From: Zerene cesonia
Taxonomy: Eukaryota; Arthropoda; Insecta; Lepidoptera; Pieridae
DNA length: 64,000 nt
Reading direction: 5' to 3'
Assembly (NCBI RefSeq): GCF_012273895.1
Contig: NC_052113.1
Span: forward strand, 4,826,195 to 4,890,194
Positions 1 through 13,239 of this stretch are shown piece by piece (the stretch's first letter is position 1; every line of letters begins with the position of its first letter). Position numbers and translations under genes: made by a program. Under the pieces are notes generated by a model. It made no database searches. It was given only the letters and a program-made list of their open reading frames with translations, and had not been told where the DNA came from.

Positions 1-1284
1 ATATCCATTATTGACTGACCATATTTAAGTATAGGTAATGCATTGTTTGGGCAATCTATCAACCAGCTATAGCAGAAGCACGCACCACTAATTTGTCACA
101 TGTATTGACCTTGTTATGTCAATGTTTGGGAGTGCCTTAGAGACCTAATAATTAGATAAGAAATTGCAATATCCATCTATATATATAAAATGAAAGAAAT
201 TAAAAGAAGTGAATATCTATTTCTCTTGGACGCAGGCAGCATCATGCGTGCACTGTATTTTATTGCTAGTCGGAAAAAAAATTGGAATTTTTGGCAGATA
301 AAGCTAACCACGAACTCGGAGAGCGCGTAAACTTAGATCCTGGGTCGACCACCGGTGAAGACTAACAGCATGAAACACTATCTATTTCATATGGAATAAA
401 ACACATTTTTCTATATCTCAAATTATACTCGTAATTTATATTTTTATTGAAATAAATATTAGGCAATTGCCTAACAAAATTTGAATGCTTATGCTGTTTA
501 AAGCTAAATGTAAATTTCATGACAAATAAATTACATTTACATTTTATTTGTAATTACTAACTGTATACCGTTTAGCGGTCACGCGAATTGATAGGCTTAA
601 ACTAACAAATTAATGTCAAAGAGAACATTTGTCATGAATTGGCATGAAATCGTAATTAATTTCAAATATTGTTTGGACGTTTAATATATTACAACAGTCA
701 AGTTTATTAGATGTGTACAATGATCTTTTGCATCTCATTAAATATGGGCCATTATATAGCCATATTATATAGGGCCATTAAAAACCTATATTTTCTAGCA
801 GAAGTGACTGAATCATAATCATTTCATTTAAATTGTAACCACTATTAGATCTTACAAAATTTAGACTTCCAAACACCATTTAACAAGCATTAATATTCTT
901 GAACATAGGTATATTTTTTATGTATTCATTACAAAGTATTTTACTTTCTAACAGTTAGCGAAACAGACTTCCATAAAAAGTCTTTCTTTTATACAAAAAG
1001 TAGGTACTCATTTCTAAAGACTAGGAAGTCGATATATCATAAATCTGAAATGTTGCTTCCTCGCCAATAGGTTTTGGAGATATCGTTAGGTCGTATATCA
1101 AGGTTTCTATGCGAGCGTTCCGTTGCGGAAAATTGAAACTTGGACATTTATCATATTTTTGAAAGTCACCTCTCGAAACAAGCTCATAATTTAAATTTAA
1201 TCTGATGTTTTTTATACTGCCCTTAGATAACCTTGGTTTTATAAAATTGGGACTTTCTACGTGGGAGTCAAACACGCTTCAGCA
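1..1284. other. Intergenic, nothing recognised
   Basis: AT-rich. No splice-bounded ORF, RNA gene or known repeat could be supported. Confidence 0.5.
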
Positions 1285-1475
1285 TAAATTAGGGCAGCTC
1301 GCACCGAGCAAATGACTATACTTCACATCTGGAGGTCCGTAGTTTTTTTTGCACCTTTCCCAGCCCCTTCCTATGTTCTCTTCGTCCATACTTTCCTTAT
1401 CCCTCAAATGCGGACAACTCGTTTGTAGTTGTTCTACCTCTGTAAATGTTCATAGGCAGTGGTTATCGCTTAACA
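1285..1475 (-). repeat. Dispersed repeat G (possible LINE 3' end), minus copy
   Basis: On the minus strand it carries GCGATAACCACTGCCTATGA then ACAGAGGTAGAACAAC and AAGGAAAGTATGG. This matches the layout of the plus copy that begins about 20 bp to its right, so the two lie head to head. Confidence 0.5.
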
Positions 1476-1496
1476 ACAGGCAAATCTTTTTATTTC

Positions 1497-1740
1497 ATAG
1501 TCGGCAATGGAGCTGGTGGGATGCCTGATGGTAAGCGCTACCACCGCCCATGAACATTTGGAGAGGCATAAGGTCCATTGCAGACCTTACGCTTCTACAA
1601 ATGGATTGCCGACTTAAAATTGGGAAGGGGTAAAGAAAGGATTGCCGAGAGGAATAAAGGAAAAAACTGGGAAGGGTAAGGACATGGGCCTCCGTAAGGG
1701 TAAGGATATGGTTGCTTAATAGTTCGTTGGTCAGTGATAT
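1497..1740 (+). repeat. Dispersed repeat G (possible LINE 3' end), plus copy
   Basis: AGTCGGCAATGGAGCTGGTG, GGTAAGCGCTACCACCGCCC and GAACATTTGGAGAGGCATAA recur at 17345 and 26178. Strings like these are widespread in lepidopteran genomes. The 300 bases hold no credible ORF. Confidence 0.65.
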
Positions 1741-2040
1741 ATAAAAAAAAAAAAAAACAAAATTATAAAAACAGTGCAAATTTATAACCCTAGTAATGTT
1801 GTTCTGCTAATCTGCCGGTAAGTAATAAGTCAGTTTATCCTTGTATATTATACAACATTTTAGAGTTAGCTCGTATGGTATAGGTTAAAATTACGTGCTT
1901 TAAGACAGTAAAATATTCGAAGAATCCTAATCTAAGCTTGGTAAAGGTTTTGGTGAAAATCTAGCATTCCGTTTCGCTTTTCAAGACAAAATCCTTTGAG
2001 AATAAATACTTTTGTTCTTTATATATGTATCATTTAGTTA

Positions 2041-2246
2041 TTGAAGTGAAACTTCTTTAGAATCGTTGTGATTTCAAATCTGATGCAACGGAAAAAACGA
2101 CAGGTAAGAGACACAAAAACAAAATTGTGTAGAATGAAGCCGGCAAAGAATGAGATAGAAATATACATACTATTTTATATATATTCATCTCATTCGATTT
2201 ACTGAAGTTTCACTTCTATCGTGTGTGGATCGCACACACACCTTTT
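2041..2246 (+). repeat. Foldback/MITE-like repeat H, copy 1
   Basis: It starts TTGAAGTGAAACTTCTTTAG and near its other end carries GAAGTTTCACTTC, the inverse of the start, then CACACACACC. The same unit occurs inverted at 15059-15332. Confidence 0.65.
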
Positions 2247-2710
2247 TTGTATCACCGTGCATTGGTGCAAATGCTGTTATGAATTTATGTATACACAAGG
2301 ATAGCTGTGGTTAAATATAACTTACGACTTACTGCTTTAATGCTATTAAAGAAAATACATATTTCAAATAAATGTGTACTGTGTTTAATTCTTTCATGAT
2401 CGTTCATTTAAATTTCCATTTGTTTTAAGTGAGTGAGTTTTATAACGTTAAGATAAATTTAATCAATATAACAAATATCAATAACAAACATTTTTTATAT
2501 TTGTTTTTCTATCATTCTAAATGTTAATAATTAATGTTGATTGAATTCCCGTTAGACGTATTAATTATATTTAAGTTGTTTGAATAAAATGTCTATTAAT
2601 TGCTTTCTCAAATACATCTGAGCTAATCATATCCCACAAAAATACTGTTTCTTGTAAAAATACGTACTAGTATTTTTAATCACTTTCTTTTAATCAGTAT
2701 AGCAAAAGTA

Positions 2711-3009
2711 GCGGTGGCTCAGTGATGAGAACCTCGGACTTCAAAATCGATAAGTCGGGGTTCGAGACCGGGCGAGTGTGCAGGAAATAAATTGATTTTT
2801 CAATTTATCTGCACATGTAGATAACATCATCACTACTTAAAACGGTGATGGAAAACATAGTGAGGAAACCGGCATGTCCAAGAATAAAAAGTTCGACGAC
2901 ATGTGACAGCTGCCAACACGCACTTGGCCAGCGTGGTGGATTATGGCCTAAACCCTCATAGGAAGCCTGTGTCCCAGCAGTGGGAACATATATAGGCTCA
3001 TGATGATGA
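2711..3009 (+). repeat. tRNA-derived SINE, family 1, full length
   Basis: It has a pol III A box (GTGGCTCAGTGATGAG) and B box (GGTTCGAGACC), a conserved body (GAGGAAACCGGCATGTCCAAG, then CTTGGCCAGCGTGGTGGA), and a GATGATGA tail. This layout matches the common lepidopteran (Metulj-like) SINEs as I remember them. Two more copies, one truncated and one cut by a gap, are in the window. Confidence 0.85.
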
Positions 3010-3165
3010 ATCTGTATAGAATTTTACGAAATATAGCCATACCAATTTGTCTTTTCGCACGTCCTCTTCTAGATCTGTATCGTTTCGCAACCAGTGTTCG
3101 GCTTCCTCTCATCCAGTCTTTGTTTTCTGTAATAGATATCGATGATTCATTAATAACGAATTTAT
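3010..3165 (-). repeat. Possible LINE C-terminal fragment
   Basis: A minus-strand reading contains DWMRGSRTLVAKRYRSRRGR. It resembles the degenerate 'W-R ... R-RRGRP' tail found at the C-terminus of many insect non-LTR retrotransposon polyproteins. It directly abuts the SINE tail. Confidence 0.3.
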
Positions 3166-3209
3166 TAATTAAAAAGTTATGTTTATTATTGTACTTGTAT
3201 ATTATCTGA

Positions 3210-5103
3210 TACAAGGATATTAGGATCAGTTATCTATTAGAGACTAACATAAGTCTTTCTTTTTTCTACATTCTTATCGTATTTTGTCTTCTCCGTGTGC
3301 ATTAAAGTATTAAATAAATAAAAAAAATGACGAGAGATCCACTTAATAAAAAAAAAAAACATCTGTGAAAACCAACGCATGTTCGCATTTCTAATATTAG
3401 TAAGGATGTAGGTAGTTAATTCATTTGAAAATGTGATACAGTAACGGAAAACTGTTACAAGTCATTATTTATTAATAACCACTACATTATTCCTATTCCA
3501 AAGAATACCTTCGAAGCTCTTGAACATAAGTGCACTTCGTATACCACAGATAACAATAATATTAATACTATTCCTGCTCAAACTGGAAAACTGAAAACCG
3601 ATAATTTGTTATAAAAAGGCCTACAACTTCTTCTAGATCATATGATCGTATTATAAGGGGATTGATACTTATGTCTCAAAGAAGCAATAATATAGGAAAT
3701 ATTTTATTTCTACCGAGGAACATTTCGCGAAAAGTATCAACGTATGCTGATAATGTATGAAAAATAGAGATGACTGTTATGAAGACGTGAATGTGATATT
3801 GAGGTGGAAGTTATGGTCTTTAAAAAGACATTTGTGTTTTTTAAATGATTTATCATGATAAATATTGCATTGAAAAATACAATTTTATCCCCGGTGGAAT
3901 TATAGAAAACCGTAGCTATTAAGGTATTAATATAATTTCATTGTTTAAACGTGAGCGGCACTTAATAGATATAAAAATCTTTTCATCGATAACTGATAAG
4001 GCGCTAAAAATGACTTAATAATATTTTTTTATTCTACATTTATGAGATAGTGAGAATAGAACATAGACACTAAATATCTCGTTATTTAAGAAATAATTTC
4101 TATAAAAACGCTTATTAAAACGAAGGTATCTGTGAAATTTGCTCTACCTATAAACATTGGTACATCCAGGTAAATTAGCGGCGGTAGGAAAGAGTCGACT
4201 GTTTTTTGTGTATGTTACCTCATAGATTTTTACCGGGAGAACCAATTTTATGGTTCTTTTTATGTGAAGCTGGTGCCTTCCATGTGGTCTCATTTAAATC
4301 TTATTTTGTTTAACCGTTATTTTTATTTAAAGTTTTAGTTGTTTTTGAGTGCAGTTTAAGCCTCTGGTTTTGTATCGTCTATCTTAACCTAACAGACGAT
4401 AAGAAGAAGAGGTGTTATTGCTTTATGGTATTAAATGTCCATCGCTTAACGTTGAAAGCCTATAATTATTTTCCTTGGTGACAAAGCCCTGCTTCTGAAG
4501 CATTCGCATGGCGTGATTCGTACAGCAAACAACGGCGCTGGAACCGACCCAGAAATGAAAGAAATTAAGGTTAGTGGTTACGTTTTATTGATGTTTGTAT
4601 AAATATATCGATTTGGTATGACCGCTTTAGAAAAACGCATTAAAATTAGATTGTCTTCGGTTTTTTGTTACAGTAGAATTCAGTCAATCGATTAAAAATG
4701 AATTAGTTTTAGTGTAATAATTAGTACAAAGGTTTCCTTTTTTTTACTTATGAAATATTAAAAGAAAAAATGAGCATTTAAATAATTGTCCAAACTTTTT
4801 ACATACTATCAGATTTATCTAAGCAAATTCCAACATTATTCGCTCAAGCAGTGCTAAGATAAGGCCAGTAAGCCTGTATAATATACTGGGATAATTACAT
4901 TCAGACGCATGTTCTGTATGGTCGTCGGTGGCAGGCTTCCTTAGTAATTGGGTTACTAACAGTCCTCGGCTTATATAAATGGGAATTATATCCCCTTTGT
5001 GATACTACGAAGTAAGAAAATTGATTCGAGAATCTTGCGAATACAAAAATTGGGACTTTGTACCGAAAAATTATAGGGAATCGATGCTTTTATATTGAAA
5101 ATA
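3210..5103. other. Intergenic, nothing recognised
   Basis: AT-rich with homopolymer runs. No coding or repeat signal was identified. Confidence 0.5.
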
Positions 5104-5300
5104 CTAGCTGCACCGCGCGGTTTCACCCGCGTAAGTCCGTATCCCATAGGAATATCGGGATAAAAAGCCTATATGTTATTCCAGTTATTCAGCTGTCTAC
5201 GTACCAAATTTCATTGCAATCGGCTCAGTAGTTTTTGCGTGAGAGAGCAACAAACACACACACATCCTTACAAACTTTCGCATTTATAATATTTGTAGGA
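5104..5300 (-). mobile_element. Non-autonomous Helitron, family A
   Basis: Read on the minus strand it starts TCCTAC and ends CTAG, flanked by A and T, with a GC-rich hairpin near the CTAG end (CGCGGGTGAAACCGCGCGG). This is the Helitron signature and matches the abundant lepidopteran Lep1-type repeats. Confidence 0.8.
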
Positions 5301-6111
5301 TAAGATGGATTAGTAGGATAAATAGGATTTGATTAATGCCTACTAATAATTAGCTTTTTTTACGTGAGGAAATCAACATATTTTTTTTTGTTTTAGTGTA
5401 ACTTAAAAGAATTCAAAGAAGAAAGTTTTTCATGAATATCGACGAAATAACGTGAACATAATAAATGTTGGCATATATCATCATTTTGTTGGTAGGTAGC
5501 AAATCACTTCTTTTATTAACAATTTTGAATAAGTAATAACCAAAAAACCAAGCTGAAGTTTTGGCAATGTAAATTAATGCAATATTAATACTGGGTAGAT
5601 AATATAGGTTGACACTCATGTATACATAAAAAATGTTTATTTATTTAGAGAACTTGTAGAATTTTTCCTATTATTATTGTGTATTGAAAAGTAAGAATTA
5701 ATATCAGTTATATAGAATAAATACTCAAGAAAAACTTGAACAGCAAAGTAGGCTAGTTTTGCCAAGCCATAACGCTATATTAGCACAAATAGTATTGCAA
5801 GTTTCAGGTCTTAACTAACGAAGCTAGCAACGCAGCAAGTTCGCTTGTGTCTGAAATAATTAAACTTTGTGAATACTACAGCTAGTTAATTGGTGTGTCA
5901 GTGAGTTCATTTCCGTAGTACCTCTAGATGTTCACAAATTATTTAATATGCAATGGAGAATGTTTGAAAGATGCGGCGATTTCTCTTTCAAACTTTGTCT
6001 GTAACTTTCGAGATAAAGATGTATTTTTGAGATGAAATATACCTATTAAGGAAATAAGACAGAATTGTAATATCAAAATTAATTTTATAAAATACATATG
6101 TTAGTGTAAGT

Positions 6112-6318
6112 GAAGTCCCGTGTCCCCTAGTGGGGTATGGGGCAGATGATGTACATCCGTTTCACTGATCGATTTTCTTTAGGGACAAGTAGGTGATCAG
6201 CCTTCTGCGTCCTGCCAGACCGAGACATTTTTTTTTTGTGCGTCCCCACCGGGAATCGAACCCAAGACCCCTTGGTTCTACGCTCACGCATTAACCACTC
6301 TACCAAGGAGGAGGTCAA
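6112..6318 (-). repeat. tRNA-derived SINE, family 2
   Basis: On the minus strand it begins CTCCTTGGTAGAGTGGTTAA (A box) and continues to GGGTTCGATTCCC (B box), like a tRNA head. A body with GCAGAAGGCTGATCACC follows, ending GGGACTTCAC. It is not a functional tRNA: there is no closing acceptor stem. Confidence 0.8.
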
Positions 6319-8689
6319 CATATGTTAGAAATTAATTAATTTTCATACGGAATATTAAGAGTGATATTAGTTGGTATGTGGTTCAACTGGTTAATCAGAT
6401 TAAAAGAATGTTTATAATTTTCAATAGAATAAGGTTTTTTATTGAATTCAAGTAGAATTCGTAAAAATAATGTATCCACTATAATATAATTTTCTTAAAA
6501 TAAGTTAAGGTAGGTAGTACCTTAAAAGGTCCACCTTCCTACCTACTTACTTGAAAATGTAATTTTAAAGAAAATTTAATCGACAATTTTAAAGATCCTT
6601 CAAAACTGAATTACATTACATCAGGTTCTTTGAATAAAAACATACTTATCATCTACATATGACTCGCACATTGATTCGCATACCTATATGTTATTTATTA
6701 AACTGTAAATTCGTCTAATAATATATTATGCGACGATAAACGTATTTATTAACTTCAGCCTTGTATTATTTCATGACACGAGGCGTTACAATTTCAAAAT
6801 AATAAGACGGTATCCTCTTTCAATTGGTTGTTTGTAAAATAGGATAAGTATATAGTCTATATAGTTATTGGAATACTATTTGTGATTACAGAAATAATTA
6901 TAAATGCGGCTTAGGTTGGATTTTTTGTATTTCTAACCAATTTATAATTGTTAAAATATTTTTAAAATTTATCAAGTGTAAACATAGTATTTAAAATTAA
7001 ATCTCGAAATTGTGCCAATTGGCACAATCTTCTGACATATCTCCATACCTAAATTTTGCTTATCTTATGCAGTTTATATAACAGACGATAACAAAGAATA
7101 TGTGAGTATTATTTCAATATATATCGCGTTGAATAATATCAATTAATAAATGAAGTCATGTAAACTAACCATATTTCCATCGCTTATTTGAGCAAAAAAA
7201 AGGCATCAGAGTGACTTTATAATTTGGGTAAATGTCGATTTACACAATTTAAACTAAACTACTGAACTGAACTAAAATTTAATTAAAATTATCATGAAGA
7301 ATCATAAATACTAAGATCCTACGAATACACTGTTTTGAAGATTCATATCACATGTTGGAGTTAACAGTAAACTCCGTCGACTTCGATGTCTTTGAAACTT
7401 GCCAGAAACAAACCTAAAACTTGGTATTAATTAAGAGATTTATAGCACTTCTTAATTCACACCATTTAATTTATTCTGCTACAGTAAATAAAGGAGAAAA
7501 TAACTTCTGGATTCTTGTGCTTTGATAAGTTTATCTATATATCGAATAGGAAATCGCTTTGATCAAAAGGGTCGTCGGATTTTAGCGTAGGCGGCAGAGA
7601 AAAATGTTCTCGACTTGTAACTCAGTTGGATAAAGTAATACCTCTATGGATACAGTAGCTCAAGTAGCTTCGTGACTAGAATGTGTCTCTAGGGTTAGCG
7701 CCTTTCGGACTTTGTTTTATAAACATTGCATCTTGATTTATTCTTAAATTCTCACCAAATATAACAAGTCGAAAGTGTCAGGACTATTGAGGGGTTTAAA
7801 TTGAATATACGAACGAATAATAGAGCCAATGAATAGACATACTACTTGAGTTTGCGGGTTAATGTTATTTTTATTGACCATTCCCCTTTATTCACAGTTG
7901 GCAACCCTCACTGAACCCTCTAAAGTGGTGTGTATTGTTTATAACAATGGCTGATTTTTTAAATATTTAATTCATCCATTAAAAGACAAATCTTATTTAG
8001 ATAAATATAATGTAGTCAAAGACGTTGAAACGGGTTTTAAAAACAATTTATTCTAATCGTCAATACATTTACAATTTATTATTGTATAGTTAAATATTTA
8101 ATACGTATTTAAATCTGCAATAAGATGCATGCTGAGTGAATAAATTACATCATGTTATATTAAATAACACACACAATAAAGCTTCCTTTCGCTCTTTATT
8201 CCATATGAATTCTATACCACAGTGTTTCTTCCTAGAACTGGTTAGTAAAATAAAACTAAATTTCACCACCAGGCAATGCTTTGATATTTAATATTTCGCT
8301 TTACCTGTTCCGCACCTGTGCAAAATGCTTATAATACGGGGACTTTAACTGTTGCCGTACTCAAAGTTTTATAACTAAAATGTTTCTATTTCTCAGTGGT
8401 GCGATTTTTATATCATTTATTTTTGGATTGAGCGATGTTATGGTTAACTGCAATTGATTGGAAAAGTAAGATGCAAGTAGTATTAGCCCACATAATTAAA
8501 GTCCCAAGCCATTTGAAAATACACTACTTAAACAAAATAAAATTGTAAAAGTTCCGATAGGTTTAACTTCTTCAATAAAATGTATGTTTTTCTATAGTAT
8601 TTACATTTAGAAGGGTATAAAGTTGTTTAATATGTATTTTCTTACTATCCCCTCGTTTAACATGTTGTTGTAACAGATGATTAAAATTG
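6319..8689. other. Intergenic
   Basis: AT-rich. Holds only the 20-bp palindrome at 7009 and an imperfect inverted stretch at 6505-6550. Confidence 0.5.
7009..7028. repeat. 20-bp perfect palindrome
   Basis: ATTGTGCCAATTGGCACAAT reads the same on both strands. GTGCCAATTGGCAC is the GC-containing core. Confidence 0.95.
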
Positions 8690-8940
8690 TGTACATCCAA
8701 TTCTTACATCGGGAGTCGGGCACCTTTCGGCACGAATTGGGCCAACTAGCGTTGAGGAAGTTACCGCACACCCACTAATGTTCGGCATAAAATAGTAGTT
8801 TCGTTCGGTCAGTTGAGGAACCCGAGGACCTTCCCATTCCATTCCTTTGTTCTTATCGTCAACCCTTTTCTTATTCTTTCCTCCGTAAAAGCTAGGATTT
8901 GCAGTTGCACTACCTCTGCAAAAAAACACATTCTCGATCC
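8690..8940 (-). repeat. Dispersed repeat G relative, minus copy
   Basis: Minus strand: TTTGCAGAGGTAGTGCAACT then a purine-rich run (GGAAAGAATAAGAAAAGG) and a TCGTGCCGAAAGGTGCCC end. It is closest to the copy at 1285. Confidence 0.5.
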
Positions 8941-11767
8941 ATTCGTTCTAATCACTCCAACCTGCGTTGCATTGCACGAATGCAATTGAACAAATATACG
9001 ATACATTGGGCTTCTTAATTAGTGTTATTTGAAACAAAAATGGTAAAATTTGGTAGTTGGTTCGAGGCATAAAACAGTTTTAGGCGAGTTCCTTTAAAGT
9101 CCCTAAAGGTCCGCTATTTAAGTTGAAATTACTTGGACTGTAATTAGCCCGGTGTACGTTGAGAATGTCTAAATCTGGACATTTTTGTAAGCTCCACAAA
9201 ACATTTCAAAGGCTGTCGGACGCTTTGTTAGGTTGGCTAATTTAGAGGGAGATGGTTTAAAAAGGACGTGACTAGATGAAAGTTAAAATACATATTTGTG
9301 TGGCTGAAATAAAATAAAACAGCGTTTTCAATTTCTGAGAATACAAACTCTCAACACTATGTTGCCATATTAAGCTATCTACATATGATTTATTAATAAA
9401 GCTGTAATAGCGTTGTTCTCAAATGCAGTCCACGGTAAAAATCGTTTCCTTTAGACTCTATTTATTATAATCTGCATTTAATTATTCCGATAAAAAAGAC
9501 AATGACCCGTTAGACAATGAAGTCAACGAATATGTTAATAAAAAGTCATTGTTGCTAGAAAAAATGAGTAAAATAAAGCCCGCTTATAAAACAAAACAAA
9601 AAGCGACCGTGCTACGACACAAAGTGACACACTAGATCGAACAGCGAGGAGATTGAAGTTATATTTGATGTTCTTTATTTCGTTTGGTATTGTACTAAAA
9701 GCGTTCAACTGCTCCTAGTGATACTCTGCTTTTCATATCCGACTAAAGAAAAAGGAATAACAGGCGTTTTTTATGGTTTGTTTTTGTTTTTTAACAACCA
9801 GCGCATCGCCTCTAACTAGTCAATAACTTTTTATTTTGCTCGGCCTTCGTTGAAATCGGCCTCCGTAGCCAAATTGCGGTCAGAATTACTTTATTACTTT
9901 TTTTAACAAAATTTATTAGTTATTGTTGCTTTGTATTTAAATAATCAGAAAGTCTTATTCATTGTTTTCTGTATATATCAACGAAAACTTATTATTCGTG
10001 AATAAAAAATTTTCAATAAAACTAAGTAAGTACACTTGTTCACATATATAATTCAATAAAACTACAGAAATGGGTTTCAATAAATAATAATGATGTTATT
10101 ATAATAACTTTATTTGGGTTCATGAGCCTAAATTATGCATACTTATATCACTGATTACGTAAATATGATGTGTTTAGATTAGATAGCAACCACAATATGA
10201 TTTATGACTTCACCTAACCTATGTCAACAAATAATATTTAGGTGGGAAATGTTATACATACATATAAGACGATACGAGACGTCATATTCACTAAAAATTT
10301 ATGGAAATATTTCTGTTAACATTTTCCAAATTTTACATTTTATAACGGGTATTCAATATCAAAGGCATAGAAAGTAAATCGCTCATTAAAAATTCTCTCC
10401 CGAAATGATAGATTAAATTTACACATCTCGAATTTCACTCGTTGCTACTCATGAATACGTCATAATTTTACTCGTACTCGAATCGAGTGCTCATTATTCA
10501 GCACAATGATTTTAGAATCACCTGGTATTTCACCGCTTAATTTGCTGAAAATTCGTATGAGCTGAGCTCACGTAACAAATTACAAGTTAAGCGTTCGTGG
10601 CAGATCCTGTTGTGCAATTATACGAGGATCATGTTCATGTGAGACGAGATTTCGCGAGATCACAATTTAATTCCTGAGTACTAACGTATGCGCGAAGTTG
10701 AGACTACTTCCAAAGGATGCATTCAAATTCAGCTTTTATTATTATAGTTTTAGAGTATAACACAACATTTTATATCATCATATGAAAAAAATAACCAATA
10801 GACGATAATGTTCTGTCTGCGTATTCTTTCGGATTGTTTTTAATTTTATTCAATAAAGTAACATGTAGTCTCATTGCTTGCTTTGATGAAGATATAGTTT
10901 TAATATTTACATATTTTTTTTTTTTTATAATAGACTAACGTTAAAAGAGGTTGGTGTATTTTACGTTAGCAACATTGCGTTTGAAGTGGGGTCTTATCAA
11001 TAACGGTCCCTTTACGAAGAGACAATATGATCGAAAAATATGCTTATTCCGATTTTCTTTTTTATCAATATCAGAGATAAGAGTTTACTTTGGGATAATG
11101 GCGAACGAGAAGTTAGGTTAGGTTAGGTAGTTAGTCACATAAAAAAATTTCGATTATATTATATAGCTATAAATATAGGAATACATGAAAACGTATTATT
11201 TGCAAAAAGGCTATATTAATATAAACTTGTAGTATATTCAATTTAAATAATATGACGTACAAGTAGGCAGTTACCCACAAGAGTGAAACCTATCGTAGAA
11301 GCGGTGTTACGATAATCTTGTTATAACTCAGTTTAAAATAAAAAAAATATGCATTTTTGTATTTAAAACCGATGACAAATTGTCAAGAAAATAGTTAAAA
11401 AGTAATATATAATGTTCTTTTTTCCATTATAGCTAATAATTCTCAGTTACTTAAATTTTCTTAGAATTTCCATTAGTTAATTATTTAGTATAAAACAGTT
11501 CCGCAGATTTATCCTTCATGTCTTGAAATAGAAAGCAGAAGCATCGAACTATTATTAGACTTCAAACACATCCAAGACCCAAACAAATCAATCAATTACA
11601 TCAATCCTATTATTAACGTCTACTGAAATTCGTTGTTTTGCATGTAAAGGTACATACAAACATACATGTTAAAATGTTAACGCATTACTTGTTCGAATTA
11701 ACTCAAGCTGCTAAATAATGAGATGTTTTACACAATCAATGTCATGTCATTATATATTTATAATAAA
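8941..11767. other. Intergenic, nothing recognised
   Basis: AT-rich. Mild CpG content near 9600 and 9835-9890 but no ORF or splice pattern there. Three TTAGG units at 11113. Confidence 0.45.
11113..11127 (+). repeat. Three TTAGG units
   Basis: TTAGGTTAGGTTAGG matches the insect telomere unit. Three copies are too few to mean more than chance or a small interstitial trace. Confidence 0.5.
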
Positions 11768-11951
11768 CTAGTTTTTGGCCACGGCTTCGCACGCGTTAAA
11801 GGAGTAGTTTAATATAAATACATATAAACCTTCCTCTTGAATCTTCTATTAAAGAAAACCCCATCAAAATTCGTAGAGTAGTTTTAAAGATTAAAGCATA
11901 CATAGGGACATAGGAAAAGAAAAAGCAACTTCGTTTTATACTGCGTAGTGA
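11768..11951 (-). mobile_element. Non-autonomous Helitron, family D
   Basis: The minus-strand end is ACGCGTGCGAAGCCGTGGCC...CTAG. The body includes TAAACCTTCCTCTTGAATC as seen on the plus strand. Copies lie at 21234 and 57787. Confidence 0.75.
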
Positions 11952-12647
11952 TATATATAGCGAAATATTTAACCGAGAAAATTTCAATGTTCACCATTTA
12001 AACAATAGTAAGCTAATAAGGTTCTATTATGACTGGATGAGTAATATCAACTGGTAAATTGACCAAGTTTGAGAATCTAGAACAATTAAATCTAAAAAAT
12101 TAAATCAAATCAAGATATCTCATCTAGTCTTCAAGAAACTATTAAATAATTATACCTACTTACACTAAGGTCTAGTATCCAATCCATTTTTTCATTTTTC
12201 ACGATAAAATATCAATTCGAGTTCTCATTCTGCTAAATACACGCTTTTATATTATATAGCACAGATAACATAATACTATTTATATATTTATCCTTTGTAT
12301 GTATGCCATAGTAATTATATTTATAAATTTGATTTATCTGTAGATTTATCAAATAATGTTCAATTCCGGCTATTTCTATTTAGGTCCCAAAAATGTTAAA
12401 TAGGCTCAACGTATTAACAATTTCACCTTAGATTCCAGAAGCTTCTCAAATATCTCGCAAATGGTTAAACCGCACTCGACGAAACAGCGACCCTTCACTT
12501 GTTATAGAAGGCTGTTAATTTAGCCTTTTGACGAAGGTTTCCATTATGAGATTCCTTGGTCGGCTAAGAATCCGCGGCATCTGACTTCGTGCTAACGTCC
12601 TTCAGTAAACGAGCTGGAAAATCTTTTGTTAAACCTTTTTCATTAGG

Positions 12648-12740
12648 GTACCGTACGCAAAGGGTAAAACGGCATGCTATTAAGACTTCGCTATTCTTCT
12701 GTCTGTCTGCCGGTTTGTCCAACAGTCTGTCACTTGGTTG
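12648..12740 (+). repeat. Dispersed repeat I, left part
   Basis: TTAGGGTACCGTACGCAAAG and TTCTGTCTGTCTGCCGGTTT match, as I remember it, the start of a repeat common in insects (TTAGGGTTCCGTACC...). The right part may resume at 13140. Confidence 0.5.
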
Positions 12741-12932
12741 TATCTTTTTATCTTCTCTTTGTTAATGGCTTCACCCAACAGAGGGACTCCGTCAATGTCC
12801 AGTGTAAGTGGGAGAGTCAGGACTCATATTATAATGATATTTAACATTTCGACCGGGGTGGAAAAAACAGACTAAACTTTTTACGTACAATTGGAGCACC
12901 AAAAACAAACAGACAATACAATATTAGTAAAA

Positions 12933-13133
12933 TCCTACGAATATTATAAATGCAAAAGTTTGTGAGTATTTGTATGTTTGTTACTCTTTCACGCAAAAGC
13001 TACTGAACCGATTGCAATGAAATTTGTTACAACAACAATTTGGATAACTGGAATAACATATAGACAACTTTTTATCCCGATATTCCTACGGGATACAGAC
13101 TTTTACTAACGTGAAACTGCTGGGCGCAGCTAG
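12933..13133 (+). mobile_element. Non-autonomous Helitron, family A
   Basis: It starts TCCTACGAATATTATAAATG and ends GCGCAGCTAG between A and T. The interior matches the other family-A copies (GAACCGATTGCAATGAAATT). Confidence 0.82.
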
Positions 13134-13139
13134 TAGTAG

Positions 13140-13235
13140 ATACTTGGTTGTATCTCATGAACCGTGATAGTTACCGTGACAGTTGAAATTTTGACAGTTG
13201 CAACAGTTATCGTGCGCATAAATTGCGTAGGTGAC
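13140..13235 (+). repeat. Dispersed repeat I, right part
   Basis: TACTTGGTTGTATCTCATGA and ACCGTGATAG continue the repeat begun at 12648, after an intervening stretch that includes a Helitron (12933-13133). Confidence 0.5.
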
Positions 13236-13239
13236 CAAT

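Noticed and set aside
6127..6321. tRNA gene on the minus strand
   Set aside because: A and B boxes are good, but there is no cloverleaf with a closed acceptor stem. The body and a second copy at 16577 show it is a SINE.
11113..11127. Interstitial telomere array
   Set aside because: Only three TTAGG units. Too short to claim a telomere remnant.
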